DNA of 9,952 nt from an uncultured Sphingomonadales bacterium (GCA_903893935.1 CAITOD010000169.1:1-9952), one strand, 5' to 3'. Positions 1 to 7,002 are shown, counted from the first letter of the stretch. Program-made: numbers and translations. Notes: generated by a model not told the origin, from the sequence alone.

Positions 1-347
1 ACCGGCGGCGCATAAGCAGGATAATAGGGATAGCCGTAGTAGCCATAGGGATAGCCCCAGAGCCACGGATCAGACCAGTACCCGAGATAGAGCCCGATCG
101 CCGGGCCATAGAACCATGGGCCACCCCAATAGCCGCGGTAGCCATAGCCGCCATGGTAATAGCCACCGCCACGGTAACCGCCGCCGCCGTGGTACACGCC
201 AACGCCGTGATAGCCACCAACGCTGCGCACGCCGCCGCCACGATAGCCGCCGACATGGCCACCGCCGCCGCCGCCGCTGTGCGCATCGGCAACCAGTGGC
301 ACAACCGCGAGTGCTGATGCGGCAATCAAGCTGGTGAAATATTTCAT
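1..347 (-). CDS. Gly/Tyr-rich exported protein, C-terminus beyond window
   Basis: Partial gene: 115 residues are visible and the reading frame runs off the left edge without a stop. The start is ATG at 345-347, preceded by AAGGGA about 8 bases upstream. Residues 1-22 form a typical Sec signal peptide (Lys at position 2, hydrophobic core LIAASALAVVPLV, cleavage site ADA before His23). The mature part begins with a six-glycine run (residues 25-30). From 31 to about 75 it repeats short Gly-Gly-Tyr, Tyr-His-Gly and Tyr-Arg-Gly units. From about 76 it changes to aromatic and proline-rich sequence (PWFYGP, then WGYPYG/YYGYPYY). It is therefore probably exported to the periplasm or outer surface. 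Similar Gly/Tyr/Trp-rich proteins are common and mostly uncharacterised in proteobacteria. The missing C-terminus may carry the defining domain, so no function is assigned. It could be an envelope-stress, matrix or surface protein. Confidence 0.82.
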   Translation of the reverse strand, partial: MKYFTSLIAASALAVVPLVADAHSGGGGGGHVGGYRGGGVRSVGGYHGVGVYHGGGGYRGGGYYHGGYGYRGYWGGPWFYGPAIGLYLGYWSDPWLWGYPYGYYGYPYYPAYAPP

Positions 348-468
348 CGTCCGTTCCCTTGCCGTCGGCGCCAGTCCTGCTGGTGCCTTTCATAACGGGT
401 CGCTGCGTCAGGAAACGACAGGCACGTGACAAAGGCAAGCCAAATCAGACCGGTGAGCCGCGCTCTGA

Positions 469-496
469 TTATTAAAAATGCATGAAAGTTCCTTAA
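469..496 (-). promoter_or_regulatory. Possible promoter of the Gly/Tyr-rich gene
   Basis: The 204 bases between the cyclic-di-GMP gene and the Gly/Tyr-rich gene contain one distinctly AT-rich patch. On the minus strand it reads TTAAGG, then 16 bases, then TAATAA, a weak match to a housekeeping -35/-10 pair. The leader to the ATG would be about 115 bases. This is based on composition and spacing only. Confidence 0.25.
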
Positions 497-519
497 CCGG
501 GGCTGACCGGCGGTCGGTG

Positions 520-535
520 CCGCATGCCCATGCGG
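520..535 (-). terminator. Hairpin downstream of the cyclic-di-GMP gene
   Basis: CCGCAT-GCCC-ATGCGG gives a 6-bp stem with a 4-base loop, 17 bases past the stop codon of the GGDEF-EAL gene. No T-tract follows on the minus strand, so it is at best a weak or Rho-assisted transcript end. Confidence 0.3.
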
Positions 536-551
536 GCAAGCCGCCCGGCTT

Positions 552-2753
552 TCAGCCTTTCGCGCGTTCGCGCTTGGCGCCGCGATTGGCCATGCTGAAG
601 CACGGCAGGCTGATCTTGCCCGTGGCCAGCAATGCAGCCTGCTGTGCAAGGAATTCGTCGGTGTTGCGCGGAACCCCTGCTGCCATCAGATGATGCGCCA
701 TGAACCGGTGCCGCGTCACCAGCCCGCCATTGCCATCGCTCACCAGTTCACGCGCAAAGTGCAGTCCCTGGCTCGAATCGCGCGACCGGACGACCGTGGC
801 CATTTCAAACTGCCCGTCGCCAAAATCGAGCATGAACATCGTGCCCACCGGAACCTCGAGCAGCCCTTCGATCAGCGCGCCCGAAATTGACAGGTTGCGC
901 AAGGTAACCGGGTAATAGTGATCTTCGTGGATCACGCCGATCGTGCGGAACATGGCGCGACGCTCGTGCCGCTGCTTGGCCGGACCATCGGGTTCGAGCA
1001 CCCAGTTGTCCTCCGCCACATTGCGGAACAGCTCTTCGACTTTGACCGGCTTGCTGAAGATATAGCCCTGCACATGCCCGATCTTCAGATCACGCACCAT
1101 ATTGAGCTGGTCGAACGTTTCCACGCCTTCGGCAATGGTATCCATGCCTAGCGCCTGGGCCAGCGCCACGATGGCAGTGATGATCGCGCGGTTGCGGTTG
1201 GTATTGCTGGTCGCCCCCCGGATAAAGCTCTGATCGATCTTGATTTTGTCGAAGGGCGCGGTCTTGAGGTAGGCAAGGCTCGAATAACCCGTGCCAAAAT
1301 CGTCGAGCACCAGCCGCACGCCCAGATTTTTGAGCGCCTTGAACATGTCATCGGTGGCTTCGCCTTCCTGCAGGAACACGCTTTCGGTCAGTTCGAGTTC
1401 AAGCCGGTCAGGGTCGAGACCCGTCGCCGTCAACGCCATGGCGACGGTTTTGGGAAAACTCGGATCGGCGAACTGCACCGGCGAAACGTTGACCGCAACG
1501 CGCGCGCGCCCCGGCCACGACACCGCGTCTTCGCACGCCTTGCGCAAGATCCACTCGCCGATGCGGCAGATCATCGGCGATTCTTCGGCGATCGGAATGA
1601 ACAGCGCGGGCGAAATCAGCCCGCTTTCGGGGTGGTTCCAGCGTATCAGCGCCTCGGTCCCGACCACGTGATTGTTGGAGAGATCGACCAGCGGCTGATA
1701 ATAGAGTTCGAACTCGCCCTTGATCAGGGCATCGTGCATGGTCTCTTCGAGATGCCGCCGCTGTTCGGCGGATTCGAGCATTTCGTTGGAATAGAACCGG
1801 TACCGGCCGCGCCCCGAATGCTTGGCCGAATAGAGCGCCAGATCGGCGTTGCGCACCAGATCATCGACGGTTTCACCATCGTAGGGGCTGACCGCGATGC
1901 CGATCGAGGTACCGATCGTGCAGCGATTGCCTTCGATCGTATAGGGCTCGGACAGCATCGTGATGATGCGCCCGGCCAGATCGCCGAGCCGCCCGCGATC
2001 CTCGACATCGGGCAGCATGACCTGGAATTCGTCGCCGCCGAGACGGCAGATGCGTTCCTTGTCGCCGACCACCTTGATCAGCCGTTGCGCAACCTGTTTG
2101 AGCAGCGCATCGCCCACTGCGTGGCCGAGTGTGTCGTTGACTTGCTTGAACCGGTCGAGATCGATCAGCATCACCGCGCAAGGACGACGCTGCGGCGCAA
2201 ACGCGGCGAAAGTCCGCTTGAGCACATTCGTCATATGGCGCCGGTTCAGCAGCCCGGTCAGCGCATCGGTCGTCGCCAGCTGCGACGCTTCCTCGGCGTT
2301 CTGGCGATCGCGCGTAACGTCGACGATATGCCCGCGAAACCCGGCGAATCCGGTTTCGGCATCGTTGATCGGCTCGCCCGAAAGCGACCAGACGATCTCG
2401 CGATCCTCGTGCTCGCTGCGCGCGATCACGGATTCGAACCGGCCTTTGCGCGCGAACACGAAGGGCAGCGTGCGTTGCCCGTCGATCCCCGTCCGCGGGC
2501 GGACGAACAGGCCGACAAATTCGGTGCCGGTGGCATCCTCGTCGTGGACCAGCCTGCCGACCAGCGATGCCGACATGTAGGTGATCCGGCCTTCTGCATC
2601 GGTCGACCAGAAACCGCCGAGGTTGAGCGACTCGAACGCGGCGCACATCTCTTCTGCTTCCGCTCCGCGCAATCCGTCCGTGCGTTGCGGCTCAACGCGC
2701 GGCGCGGGGGCGGGAGCGATCTGGGTCTTCAGCCGTGAATAGATACTAGCCAA
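552..2753 (-). CDS. PAS-GGDEF-EAL-PilZ cyclic-di-GMP signalling protein
   Basis: A 733-residue cytoplasmic protein that should make and/or degrade cyclic-di-GMP; no membrane segment is visible. In order: a PAS-like sensor (about 41-150, ending in the usual DVT linker), a GGDEF domain (about 155-320, intact GGDEF at 239-243), an EAL domain (about 335-580) and a PilZ domain (about 594-670). The EAL catalytic set is intact: EAL 367-369, NVSPVQ 422-427, ELTE 454-457, DDFGTG 484-489, KIKID 503-507, AEGVE 541-545. PilZ shows RHERR at 596-600 or just before and NLSISG at 620-625, both used to bind the dinucleotide. The GGDEF inhibitory RxxD motif is absent (GDKE in its place), so feedback may act through PilZ instead. 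The start is TTG at 2751-2753; no ATG or GTG lies upstream in frame before a stop. ATG at residue 36 (2646-2648) is an alternative that keeps every domain. The gene appears to be transcribed alone. Confidence 0.93.
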   Translation of the reverse strand: MASIYSRLKTQIAPAPAPRVEPQRTDGLRGAEAEEMCAAFESLNLGGFWSTDAEGRITYMSASLVGRLVHDEDATGTEFVGLFVRPRTGIDGQRTLPFVFARKGRFESVIARSEHEDREIVWSLSGEPINDAETGFAGFRGHIVDVTRDRQNAEEASQLATTDALTGLLNRRHMTNVLKRTFAAFAPQRRPCAVMLIDLDRFKQVNDTLGHAVGDALLKQVAQRLIKVVGDKERICRLGGDEFQVMLPDVEDRGRLGDLAGRIITMLSEPYTIEGNRCTIGTSIGIAVSPYDGETVDDLVRNADLALYSAKHSGRGRYRFYSNEMLESAEQRRHLEETMHDALIKGEFELYYQPLVDLSNNHVVGTEALIRWNHPESGLISPALFIPIAEESPMICRIGEWILRKACEDAVSWPGRARVAVNVSPVQFADPSFPKTVAMALTATGLDPDRLELELTESVFLQEGEATDDMFKALKNLGVRLVLDDFGTGYSSLAYLKTAPFDKIKIDQSFIRGATSNTNRNRAIITAIVALAQALGMDTIAEGVETFDQLNMVRDLKIGHVQGYIFSKPVKVEELFRNVAEDNWVLEPDGPAKQRHERRAMFRTIGVIHEDHYYPVTLRNLSISGALIEGLLEVPVGTMFMLDFGDGQFEMATVVRSRDSSQGLHFARELVSDGNGGLVTRHRFMAHHLMAAGVPRNTDEFLAQQAALLATGKISLPCFSMANRGAKRERAKG

Positions 2754-2832
2754 GAGACGCTCGGTTTTCCGATCAGGGAGATCATGCGCCGGACTAGCAC
2801 GCGCCTTCTTTCAATATGGTAAAATCACGGTT

Positions 2833-2848
2833 TCGCCGCATCCGGCGA
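2833..2848 (-). terminator. Hairpin directly after the small Cys/His protein gene
   Basis: TCGCCG-CATC-CGGCGA forms a perfect 6-bp stem with a 4-base loop, starting immediately after the stop codon of the small gene. On the minus strand a TTTT lies about 9 bases beyond the stem. It is plausible as a weak intrinsic terminator separating the small gene from the cyclic-di-GMP gene. Confidence 0.4.
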
Positions 2849-3043
2849 TCAGGGTTTTACCTCGGGATCAACCCGCCACACGACGCCTTCGCGCACCAGC
2901 CGAACGTTGCACCGCCGGCACACGCTGACATATGCCCCGTTCGACGCATTGCGCGCCCTGCGCTGCGAGGCATCATGGCCCGCGACAACGCAGATCATCG
3001 GCCCGAACCACCGGCGCAACCCGTCCTTGCGCATGCTCGCCAT
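2849..3043 (-). CDS. Small conserved-looking protein with a possible Cys/His metal site
   Basis: A 64-residue basic protein, not assigned to a named family. The start chosen is ATG at 3041-3043, preceded by GAAGGGG about 6 bases upstream; the frame stays open to a TTG at 3127, but that is a poorer start. Its features are C18 and H23 (MICVVAGHD) followed about 19 residues later by C42-R-R-C45 (SVCRRCNVRL), then a short strand-like tail containing VVWRV. The Cys/His...CxxC pattern resembles small zinc-ribbon proteins seen in sphingomonads and prophages, with a Gly-His turn before a CxxC knuckle. Zinc binding is inferred. The N-terminus is basic (MRKDGLRRW). It lies 106 bases downstream of the LysR gene on the same strand and is followed by a hairpin. 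The role is unknown. The alternative is a spurious frame in GC-rich DNA, but the cysteine pattern and ribosome binding site argue for a real gene. Confidence 0.62.
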   Translation of the reverse strand: MASMRKDGLRRWFGPMICVVAGHDASQRRARNASNGAYVSVCRRCNVRLVREGVVWRVDPEVKP

Positions 3044-3053
3044 ACCCCGCCCC

Positions 3054-3130
3054 TTCTTGCCGCCGCCGCGGCGACTTTCCGCGATCAATGTGACGCCGCT
3101 ACGACACGCGGCATCAATCGGCGGCAAGAA
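3054..3130. repeat. 12-bp perfect inverted repeat in the leader of the small gene
   Basis: TTCTTGCCGCCG at 3054-3065 is the exact reverse complement of CGGCGGCAAGAA at 3119-3130, with 53 bases between them. Inside the loop is a smaller dyad, GCCGC 3095-3099 with GCGGC 3108-3112. On the minus strand the downstream arm ends next to the GAAGGGG ribosome binding site of the 64-residue protein, so folding could affect its translation, or the structure could end lysR-type transcription. Confidence 0.6.
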
Positions 3131-3149
3131 TCGGCGCGGGTTTCGAGGA

Positions 3150-4046
3150 TCATGGTGCGGGGCTCAATTGCGATTTTATCCAGTCGCGCAGCAGGATAAC
3201 CTCGGGCTTCAGCGTGTGCATGGCAACCGGCATCAGCAAATAATGCTTCTGTTCGTGCGGCAGGACAATGCCCGGCGGCCGCACCACCAGCCCGCGCGCC
3301 AGGTGCAGCCGGCACAATTCGGCATCGATGATCGCGCACCCGCTGCCCGCCGCGACCAGTTCGAGTGCAATCGCCGAGGTATCGACGGTGCAGCGCGCCT
3401 GAACATCGAGATCGTGCCAGCCGAGCTGGCGCGCGAGCTTGCCCCACAAGTTCTCCATGCCCAGAATCTGGATCGGCGCGCGGCGCGCGAGGTCCAGCAA
3501 AGCTTCGGCGGGGTTTGCGCCAAACACGGTGCCGGGCGGGCACAGCGGATAAGATATCCCCTCGCCGAGCGGGATCACATCGTGATCGTGCCAGTTGCCG
3601 TGCCCGTAGAGGATTTCCAGATCAACCCGCGCATCGTCGAGATCTTCGCTCCACACCGACGAATAGACCTGCACCGAAATCTCGGGATAGGCCTGCCGGA
3701 ATTCGTGCAGGATGCTGGGCAGGCGCAAACCGCCAAAGGCCGCAGCACAGCGCAAGGTAATCGATTTTGCACCCTGCACGCCAAACAGAGCGGCGGTCGA
3801 TGCCGAAAAGTCGTGGAGCATGCTGGTCACCATCGGCGCATAGGATCGCCCGATCGATGTCAACCGGATGCCACGCGGCAAACGCTCGAACAGGCCGAAG
3901 CCGAGCTGCCCCTCAAGCTGCTTGATATGCTGGCCGACTGCCGCCGGGGTCAGCCCCAGTTCTTCGGCAGCGCGCGCAAAACTGAGGTGCCGGGCGCATG
4001 CCTCGAACGTACGGATCCACAGCAAGTGGGGCAGAGCGTTGGCCAT
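3150..4046 (-). CDS. LysR-type transcriptional regulator (GcvA-like)
   Basis: A 298-residue transcription factor of normal LysR length. Residues about 8-66 form the winged helix-turn-helix (SFARAAEELGLTPAAVGQHI at 22-41, then LE, FERLPRGIRLTS), close to the GcvA/AmpR branch. Residues about 93-290 form the effector-binding domain (ITLRCAAAFGGLRLPSIL at its start, DLEILYG at 142-148, GSGCAIID at 234-241). The start ATG at 4044-4046 has a strong ribosome binding site, GAGG, 5 bases upstream. It is divergent from the GMC oxidoreductase gene and shares a 93-base intergenic region with it, the classic arrangement in which a LysR protein controls its neighbour and itself. It is therefore the likely regulator of the GMC/enolase-family operon, with a substrate or intermediate of that pathway as inducer. 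The effector cannot be read from the sequence. Confidence 0.94.
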   Translation of the reverse strand: MANALPHLLWIRTFEACARHLSFARAAEELGLTPAAVGQHIKQLEGQLGFGLFERLPRGIRLTSIGRSYAPMVTSMLHDFSASTAALFGVQGAKSITLRCAAAFGGLRLPSILHEFRQAYPEISVQVYSSVWSEDLDDARVDLEILYGHGNWHDHDVIPLGEGISYPLCPPGTVFGANPAEALLDLARRAPIQILGMENLWGKLARQLGWHDLDVQARCTVDTSAIALELVAAGSGCAIIDAELCRLHLARGLVVRPPGIVLPHEQKHYLLMPVAMHTLKPEVILLRDWIKSQLSPAP

Positions 4047-4139
4047 TGCACCTCATAAAATAATATTGGGCCTTTGATGCTTTTTATATTGTTTGAGTTG
4101 CAGCGTCCACAATGACAGCGTGTCCACCGGGGGCTGGGA
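4047..4139. promoter_or_regulatory. Divergent promoter/operator between LysR and GMC genes
   Basis: This 93-base intergenic region is strongly AT-rich at 4054-4097 in otherwise GC-rich DNA, as expected for two back-to-back promoters. TTG-N9-CAA at 4098-4112 is a dyad that contains the T-N11-A core of LysR-type binding sites. Upstream of it, ATATTG occurs twice in direct repeat (4063-4068 and 4086-4091), and ATAAAA (4055-4060) faces TTTTAT (4082-4087) as an inverted repeat. A LysR protein could bind this region. Exact -35 and -10 boxes were not convincing. Confidence 0.5.
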
Positions 4140-5759
4140 GTGCGCTGCGCCGTGGACAGTTTCGACTATATCATCGTCGGGGCCGGGTCGGCGGGCTGCG
4201 TGCTGGCCGAACGGCTGTCGCGCGATCCGGCCTGTTCTGTCTTGCTGCTCGAAGCGGGCGGCAGCGACCAGCGTTTCTGGATCAGAACGCCGATCGGCTA
4301 TGGCAAGACGTTCGACGATCCCGACGTGAACTGGAAATTCCGTTCCGAGCCAGACCCGGCCACCGGCGGCCGCCGCGCCTATTATCCGCGCGGCAAAGTG
4401 CTGGGCGGATCAAGCTCGATCAACGCCATGGTCTATTGCCGCGGCCTGCCGGGCGATTACGACGACTGGGGTGCAGCGGGCAATCCCGACTGGAACGCGC
4501 AGACCGCGTGGAACGCGTTCGAAGCGGTCGAGGCGCGCAAGGCCTGCAACGGGGCGGTCAACGGGCGCGGGCGGCTGTGGGTCGAATCGCGGATTGTCGA
4601 TTATCACCCTGTCACGCGCAATTTCATCGAAGCGGCGGCACAGGCCGGGTTCGCCGCGATCGACAACTTGAACGTGGCGCCGCACGAAGGCGTGGCGCCA
4701 TATGTGATCAACACGCACAACGGCCGCCGCTGGTCGAGCGCCAATGCGTTCCTGCACCCCGCACTTGGCCGTGCCAATCTCGTCCTGCACACCGAAGCGC
4801 TGACCGACCGTGTCGTGCTCGAAGCAGGGCGTGCGACGGGCGTGCGCTATCGGCGCCGCAGCCAGAATTGCGAAGCGCGCGCGCGGCGTGACGTCATCCT
4901 GTGCGCCGGCGCGGTCGGCTCGCCTGCGATCCTGATGCGATCGGGCATTGGCCCGGGCGAAGTGCTGGCCGAGGCGGGTGTGCCGGTCCAGATCGAGAAC
5001 CCCGCGGTTGGCGCCAACCTGCAGGACCATCTCGGCATCGATTATCATTACAAGGCGAACCAGCCGACGCTCAACCACCAGCTGGGCACGCGGCTGGGCC
5101 AGCTCGTTTCGGGCTTGCGCTACCTCCTCACGCGCACCGGGCCGCTCAGCCTTAGCATGAACCAGATCGGCGGACTGGTGCGCAGTGCCCGCGCCGGCGC
5201 GCGTGCCGATGTCCAGCTCTATTTCAACCCGATCAGCTATTCGCGCGCCAGGACCGGCAAGAAGGAACTGACCCGCCCCGATCCCTGGCCCGGTTTCATT
5301 ATCGGCTTCAACACCTGCCGCCCGACTTCGACCGGCCACATCGCCATCCGCTCGGCCGATCCGCTCGAGCAGCCACGCATTGCTCCCAACTATCTGGCAA
5401 CCGAGGCGGACCGCGAAGAAGCAATCGCCGCCGCGCGCGTGGTCGAACGCATTGCGCGCATGCCGGCTTTGCGCGCGATCACGCTCGGCCCCAACGGATT
5501 CACCCCGGAAGGTGCCGACGATGAAGCCGTGCTGGAGGATTTTCGCGCGCGCAGCGGCACCGTGCACCATTTGTGCGGCACGTGCCGGATGGCGCCGCGC
5601 GAACAGGGCGGGGTGGTCGATGCCCGGCTGCGTGTGCACGGGGTGGACGGATTGCGCGTGGTCGATGCCTCGGTCTTTCCCAATATCACCTCGGCCAACA
5701 CGCATGCGCCAACCGTCATGACCGCCTGGCGCGGTGCCGATATCATTCTCGCGCATTAA
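4140..5759 (+). CDS. GMC-family FAD-dependent alcohol/polyol oxidoreductase
   Basis: A 539-residue flavoprotein of the glucose-methanol-choline family, normal in length. It should oxidise an alcohol or sugar hydroxyl, passing electrons to a carrier or oxygen. The FAD Rossmann motif VGAGSAG is at residues 13-19, with the ribose-binding Glu38 in LLLEAG. GMC signature 1, GGSSSINAMVYCRG, is at 89-102 and signature 2, GAVGSPAILMRSGIG, at 257-271. The catalytic region has H477 in HLCGTC and H522 in NTHAPT. The second residue is His, as in glucose oxidase, where choline-dehydrogenase-like members have Asn. No signal peptide is present, so it is probably cytoplasmic. The start GTG at 4140 has GGGGG 6 bases upstream; GTG at 4152 (starting at V5) is equally near to the fold and possible. 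It is divergent from the LysR gene and is the first gene of an operon with the enolase-superfamily gene. Substrate unknown. Confidence 0.95.
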   Translation: MRCAVDSFDYIIVGAGSAGCVLAERLSRDPACSVLLLEAGGSDQRFWIRTPIGYGKTFDDPDVNWKFRSEPDPATGGRRAYYPRGKVLGGSSSINAMVYCRGLPGDYDDWGAAGNPDWNAQTAWNAFEAVEARKACNGAVNGRGRLWVESRIVDYHPVTRNFIEAAAQAGFAAIDNLNVAPHEGVAPYVINTHNGRRWSSANAFLHPALGRANLVLHTEALTDRVVLEAGRATGVRYRRRSQNCEARARRDVILCAGAVGSPAILMRSGIGPGEVLAEAGVPVQIENPAVGANLQDHLGIDYHYKANQPTLNHQLGTRLGQLVSGLRYLLTRTGPLSLSMNQIGGLVRSARAGARADVQLYFNPISYSRARTGKKELTRPDPWPGFIIGFNTCRPTSTGHIAIRSADPLEQPRIAPNYLATEADREEAIAAARVVERIARMPALRAITLGPNGFTPEGADDEAVLEDFRARSGTVHHLCGTCRMAPREQGGVVDARLRVHGVDGLRVVDASVFPNITSANTHAPTVMTAWRGADIILAH

Positions 5760-5774
5760 CAAGGAGCGCCCGCG

Positions 5775-6884
5775 ATGCTGGCCATTTCCCGCCTCGAAAC
5801 ATTCGCGACGCCCGATGTGACGATGGTGCGCGTCACCACCGAAGACGGCGCAACCGGCTGGGGCCAGACTTCGACCTACAACGCCGATATCACCGCGCAG
5901 ATCTTTCATCGCCAGGTCGCCCCCTGGGTGCTGGGGCGCGATGCCTATGACATCGAAGGCGCGGTGCGGATTGTCGAGGAACGCGAGCACAAGTTCCCGG
6001 GCTCATACCGCTGCCGCGCGCTCGCCGGGCTCGATACCGCGCTGTGGGACTGGCGCGGGCGCAAGGAAGGTGTGCCGGTCGCGAGCCTGCTCGGCGGTGG
6101 CCCGCGCAAGCTGCGCGCCTATGCCTCGTCGATGAAGCGCGATATCACCCCCGACGATGAAGCGCGCCGCCTGCAGCATCTGCGCGATACACAAGGCTTC
6201 GATGCGTTCAAATGGCGCGTGGGTGCCGAATGCGGCCGCGATGTCGATGAATGGCCGGGACGCACCGAACATGTAATCCCGGTGGTGGCGCGCGCGCTCG
6301 GGCCCGATGTGGCCAAACTGGTCGATGGCAACAGCGGGTTCAGCCCGGCGCGCGCGATCGAAGTGGGGCGCCTGCTCGAAGCCGAAGGCATTTCGCATTT
6401 CGAGGAACCGTGCCCGTATTGGGAGCTCGAACAGACCGCCGAAGTCACCGCCGCACTTGCGCTCGACGTCACCGGGGGCGAGCAGGATTGCGATCTCAAC
6501 GTGTGGAAACGGATGCTCGACTTGCGGGCGGTCGATATCGTGCAGCCCGATGTCATGTACATGGGTGGCATCTGCCGCACGCTCAAAGTGGTCGAACTCG
6601 CGCAAGCGGCCGGGGTTCCGGTCACCCCGCACAGCGCCAACCTGTCGCTGGTCACGCTGTGCACCGCGCATCTGCTGACCGCGATCCCCAACCCGGGCGA
6701 ATACCTCGAACTGTCAATCGAACGCGAAGACTATTACCCTTGGCAATACGGCCTGTTCCGCAACGATCCCTATCGGGTGGAACAAGGCTGCGTGACGGTA
6801 ACCGACGAGCCGGGCTGGGGTGTCGAAATCGCCGATGACTGGCTGGCGCGCGCGCAATATCGGGTAAGCGACCGGGAGCGTTGA
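5775..6884 (+). CDS. Enolase-superfamily enzyme, mandelate racemase subgroup
   Basis: A 369-residue member of the mandelate racemase / muconate lactonizing enzyme family, which removes the alpha-proton of a carboxylate and often acts as an acid-sugar dehydratase. The N-terminal capping domain spans about 1-125 and the barrel about 130-355. Predicted magnesium ligands are D184 (DGN), E210 (FEEP) and E236 (GGEQ). The general base pair D258 (QPD) and H286 (TPHSAN) marks the mandelate racemase subgroup. The barrel base motif reads K146-W-R148, a KxR in place of the common KxK. E312 (YLELS) is a possible C-terminal acid. AAGGAG lies 8 bases before the ATG, and only 15 bases separate it from the GMC stop, so the two are co-transcribed. 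A plausible role is dehydration of a sugar or hydroxy acid formed after oxidation by the GMC enzyme; this is inferred. It could also be a racemase or epimerase. Confidence 0.93.
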   Translation: MLAISRLETFATPDVTMVRVTTEDGATGWGQTSTYNADITAQIFHRQVAPWVLGRDAYDIEGAVRIVEEREHKFPGSYRCRALAGLDTALWDWRGRKEGVPVASLLGGGPRKLRAYASSMKRDITPDDEARRLQHLRDTQGFDAFKWRVGAECGRDVDEWPGRTEHVIPVVARALGPDVAKLVDGNSGFSPARAIEVGRLLEAEGISHFEEPCPYWELEQTAEVTAALALDVTGGEQDCDLNVWKRMLDLRAVDIVQPDVMYMGGICRTLKVVELAQAAGVPVTPHSANLSLVTLCTAHLLTAIPNPGEYLELSIEREDYYPWQYGLFRNDPYRVEQGCVTVTDEPGWGVEIADDWLARAQYRVSDRER

Positions 6885-6992
6885 CACGCGGAACTGCGTC
6901 GCGAACCCGCCAAGCTTGCCCGACTCCGCGCCGCGCGCTAACCGCCGTGGCCGAAAGAGCGCACAATGGCGCGCGCGCACAGCCCTACTGGC

Positions 6993-6996
6993 GGAG
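6993..6996 (+). promoter_or_regulatory. Ribosome binding site that fixes the GT41 start
   Basis: GGAG with 6 bases before ATG at 7003. The frame is open back to a TTG at 6916, but that upstream stretch is Arg-rich and lacks TPR character, so the ATG is preferred. Confidence 0.6.
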
Positions 6997-7002
6997 CAAG
7001 GC

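Noticed and set aside
70..438. Arg/Trp-rich 122-codon minus-strand frame over the Gly/Tyr-rich gene
   Set aside because: It is an out-of-frame reading of the glycine-codon repeats. The true frame has a signal peptide and ribosome binding site but lacks a stop inside the window.
470..496. GGAAC on the minus strand as an EcfG general-stress promoter for the Gly/Tyr-rich gene
   Set aside because: No CGTT-like -10 element occurs 16-18 bases downstream of it.
1632..2738. 368-codon plus-strand open frame opposite the cyclic-di-GMP gene
   Set aside because: It lies antisense to well-conserved PAS, GGDEF and EAL motifs and looks like a by-product of third-position GC bias.
2907..4058. 383-codon plus-strand open frame opposite the LysR gene
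   Set aside because: It has an Arg/Gln/Pro-rich low-information sequence and no domain, and is opposite a clear LysR protein.
4410..5990. 526-codon open frame on the minus strand opposite the GMC gene
   Set aside because: It is a shadow of the GC-rich GMC gene: it has no recognisable domain, while the plus strand has all GMC motifs, and its left and right ends match no start signal.
6916..7002. TTG start at 6916 giving the GT41 protein 29 extra residues
   Set aside because: The added part is Arg-rich, has no TPR character and has no ribosome binding site, whereas ATG 7003 has GGAG at ideal spacing.
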